Origin: an uncultured Clostridia bacterium
Lineage (GTDB): Bacteria > Bacillota > Clostridia > TANB77 > CAG-508
Assembly (NCBI GenBank): GCA_947631315.1
Contig: CANRLA010000071.1
Span: forward strand, 1 to 6,993
DNA: 6,993 nucleotides
Direction: 5' to 3'
The translations under genes were made by a program, and so were the position numbers. Positions 5,593-6,993 of the stretch are shown one piece after another (position 1 is the stretch's first letter; each line of letters starts with the position of its first letter). Under the pieces are notes generated by a model. It ran no database searches. It saw only the letters and a program-made list of their open reading frames with translations, and was not told the origin of the DNA.

Positions 5593-6642
5593 TTATTTTT
5601 CAATTTTATTTATATATTCACTTAATGCTAATGGCATATATCTTTGACTTCTAATTGCATTTACACCAAAATCTTTTAACTTACTAAATGATAATTTTCC
5701 TTTTTCATATCTTGTTATTAAATCTATTTTCATAACCTTTTTCATTTTTATATTTTTATCTTTATATTCATAAGGAATATTTACTTCTATTACTTTAAAT
5801 TTATACATAATTGAGGAATAAGGACTTCCAACATATATATACACAATGTCATTTATTTTAATATCTGTATTTTGTTTCCACATTAATGTATTATTTTCTT
5901 TTAATGCTTTTTCTATATCAAAATATTTTGGATTTGCAGGTACTATCCACTCATTTTTAGCACTATTTTTATTTTCAACCGTATATGAATAACTTTTCTC
6001 AATCAAGCTCATTATTTTTTCATCTGATATAGTATTATTTAGCATAATTGTAATCCAACTCTTTTTGTTCATGTGATATGCAGGATAAAATCCGTCTTGT
6101 TTTAATAAATATTCTATTTCATTTGGTTCTAGTTTTATATCAATTATTTCAATTTCACCTGCAGAGCTTTCCACTAATTTACTTTTGTCAATATTCATTA
6201 TTATGCCATACCATTTTTTACTATCCCTATTTCTAAAAGTAGCATATCCTGGGAACTTTTCCCACTCAAATTCAGGCTCATCTCCATACTTTTCCTTTAT
6301 TGCTTTTGTTATTCTGTTTGATTGATCATATATAAAATCTTCTCTATTGAAACAATTACTTCTAATATCTTTTAATAGATTTTTAAATTCTTCTCTAACT
6401 TGTCCTACAAAAGATCCTATACTATCTTCTATTCGAAAATTAGTATATTCATCACCAAAAGCTAAATCATAAATTCTGCCTTTAACTACTCCATTATCGT
6501 TTATTTCAATATCTACTCTAAAAGTATCATTCATAATATTTCTTGAATATCTGTATAAAGACTTATCTTTTTTAAATCCGTATTCAGATATTTTATTAAA
6601 ATCAATCTTTGTTTTTCTAAATAATTCGTCTTCAATAGTCAT
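5593..6642 (-). CDS. YjbR/MmcQ-like protein with C-terminal EVE-like (PUA-fold) domain
   Basis: This soluble 349-residue protein appears to have three parts. Residues 1-100 are a region I do not recognise. Residues about 101-225 match the YjbR/MmcQ pattern (CyaY-like fold): KFPGYATF (129-136), KKWYGIIM (142-149), DGFYPAYHMNKKSWITIML (183-201) and LIEKSYSYTV (213-222). Residues 231-349 begin EWIVPANPKYFD and include DIVYIYVGSP and a final basic/aromatic segment (RSQRYMPLALSEYI), resembling EVE/PUA-like domains, which in other proteins read modified bases in nucleic acids. No catalytic motif is visible. GGGAG lies 7 nt before the ATG. The gene follows the MGMT-family gene by 22 bp, so they probably form an operon, suggesting a role linked to modified or damaged DNA. 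That role is inference. Confidence 0.75.
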   Translation of the reverse strand: MTIEDELFRKTKIDFNKISEYGFKKDKSLYRYSRNIMNDTFRVDIEINDNGVVKGRIYDLAFGDEYTNFRIEDSIGSFVGQVREEFKNLLKDIRSNCFNREDFIYDQSNRITKAIKEKYGDEPEFEWEKFPGYATFRNRDSKKWYGIIMNIDKSKLVESSAGEIEIIDIKLEPNEIEYLLKQDGFYPAYHMNKKSWITIMLNNTISDEKIMSLIEKSYSYTVENKNSAKNEWIVPANPKYFDIEKALKENNTLMWKQNTDIKINDIVYIYVGSPYSSIMYKFKVIEVNIPYEYKDKNIKMKKVMKIDLITRYEKGKLSFSKLKDFGVNAIRSQRYMPLALSEYINKIEK

Positions 6643-6664
6643 TTATATTCTCCCAATAAATTTG

Positions 6665-6955
6665 TTACATTCTATATTTATTTAAGTCAACTTTGTAATT
6701 TCTAACAACTATTCCATCTTTTTCTAATTTTTCTTTTTGTTTTTGTATTCCACCAAAAGCAAAATTTTTCGATAAATTTCCTTTGCTATCTACAACTTTA
6801 TAGCAAGGATATTTGTATTCGTCTACATTATTATGAAGAATATTTCCAACTACTCTTGCGAGTTTTTTATTGCCTAAATATTCTGCTATTTGTCCATAAG
6901 TTACTACTTTGCCTTTTGGAATTGACCTTAAAAAATTATATACTTTTTCTTTCAT
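6665..6955 (-). CDS. MGMT-family (Ogt C-terminal domain) DNA-binding protein
   Basis: This 96-residue protein consists only of the DNA-binding/active-site domain of O6-alkylguanine-DNA alkyltransferases. It shows IPKGKVVTYGQIAEYLGN, the recognition helix with arginine finger (LARVVGNILHNN) and YPCYKVVDSKG with the cysteine (Cys51) at the alkyl-acceptor position. The canonical PCHRV motif is altered to PCYKV, so the histidine that activates the cysteine is replaced by tyrosine, and repair activity is uncertain. It may act like alkyltransferase-like proteins that bind lesions. I prefer ATG 6955 to ATG 6967: GGAG lies 6 nt before 6955, whereas 6967 has no ribosome site, and homologues typically begin MKEKVY. 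It is the first gene of the unit with the YjbR/EVE gene; its promoter lies at or beyond the right edge. Confidence 0.85.
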   Translation of the reverse strand: MKEKVYNFLRSIPKGKVVTYGQIAEYLGNKKLARVVGNILHNNVDEYKYPCYKVVDSKGNLSKNFAFGGIQKQKEKLEKDGIVVRNYKVDLNKYRM

Positions 6956-6993
6956 TGTTTTCTCCATAAATATATTAGTATTTTACTGTTAAA

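Overview
The window is very AT-rich DNA. All nine genes lie on the minus strand, with purine-rich Shine-Dalgarno sites and AGA-dominated arginine codons. This and the gene families point to a low-GC Bacillota, most likely a clostridial species (inference; there is no rRNA or other marker). TGG encodes Trp and TGA, TAA and TAG all act as stops, so the code looks standard.

Layout in the direction of transcription (right to left). (1) 6955-5593: a two-gene unit with an MGMT-family DNA-binding protein and a YjbR/MmcQ-like protein carrying a C-terminal EVE-like domain, closed by a hairpin terminator at 5577-5548. (2) 5529-3552: a YtrA-type GntR regulator, an ABC ATPase and an ABC-2 permease. The promoter is TTGACT-N17-TATACT, and its -10 lies inside a perfect 19-bp palindrome. 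(3) 3546-1704: a BceR-like response regulator and a BceS-like intramembrane-sensing histidine kinase. (4) 1701-1550: a 152-bp element without a transposase, bounded by perfect 23-bp inverted repeats and GC-rich inside. (5) 1530-1: a BceA-like ATPase and the 5' part of a BceB-like FtsX permease, which runs off the left edge. Parts 3 and 5 together make a bacitracin/antimicrobial-peptide sensing and detoxification module: transporter and kinase sense the peptide, the regulator is phosphorylated, and the transporter genes are induced.

Two signals stand out. First, both membrane partners of the Bce module, kinase and permease, are interrupted by one extra base. In both cases the extra base creates a CGG codon, and skipping its C restores the expected protein with a GGN glycine codon. 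These are the only in-frame CGG codons I found in about 2,100 codons. This could be two sequencing errors, two mutations, or +1 frameshifting at an avoided codon. Second, the same palindrome, CCTTACA-N4-TGTAAGG, occurs upstream of both the regulator/kinase operon and the transporter operon. It is the best candidate for the regulator's operator.

The only stretch of about 300 bp without a gene is 1401-1703. It holds the bceA-like promoter, the palindrome and the inverted-repeat element. The gaps at 3403-3551 and 5465-5592 hold the promoters, operators and terminator listed below.
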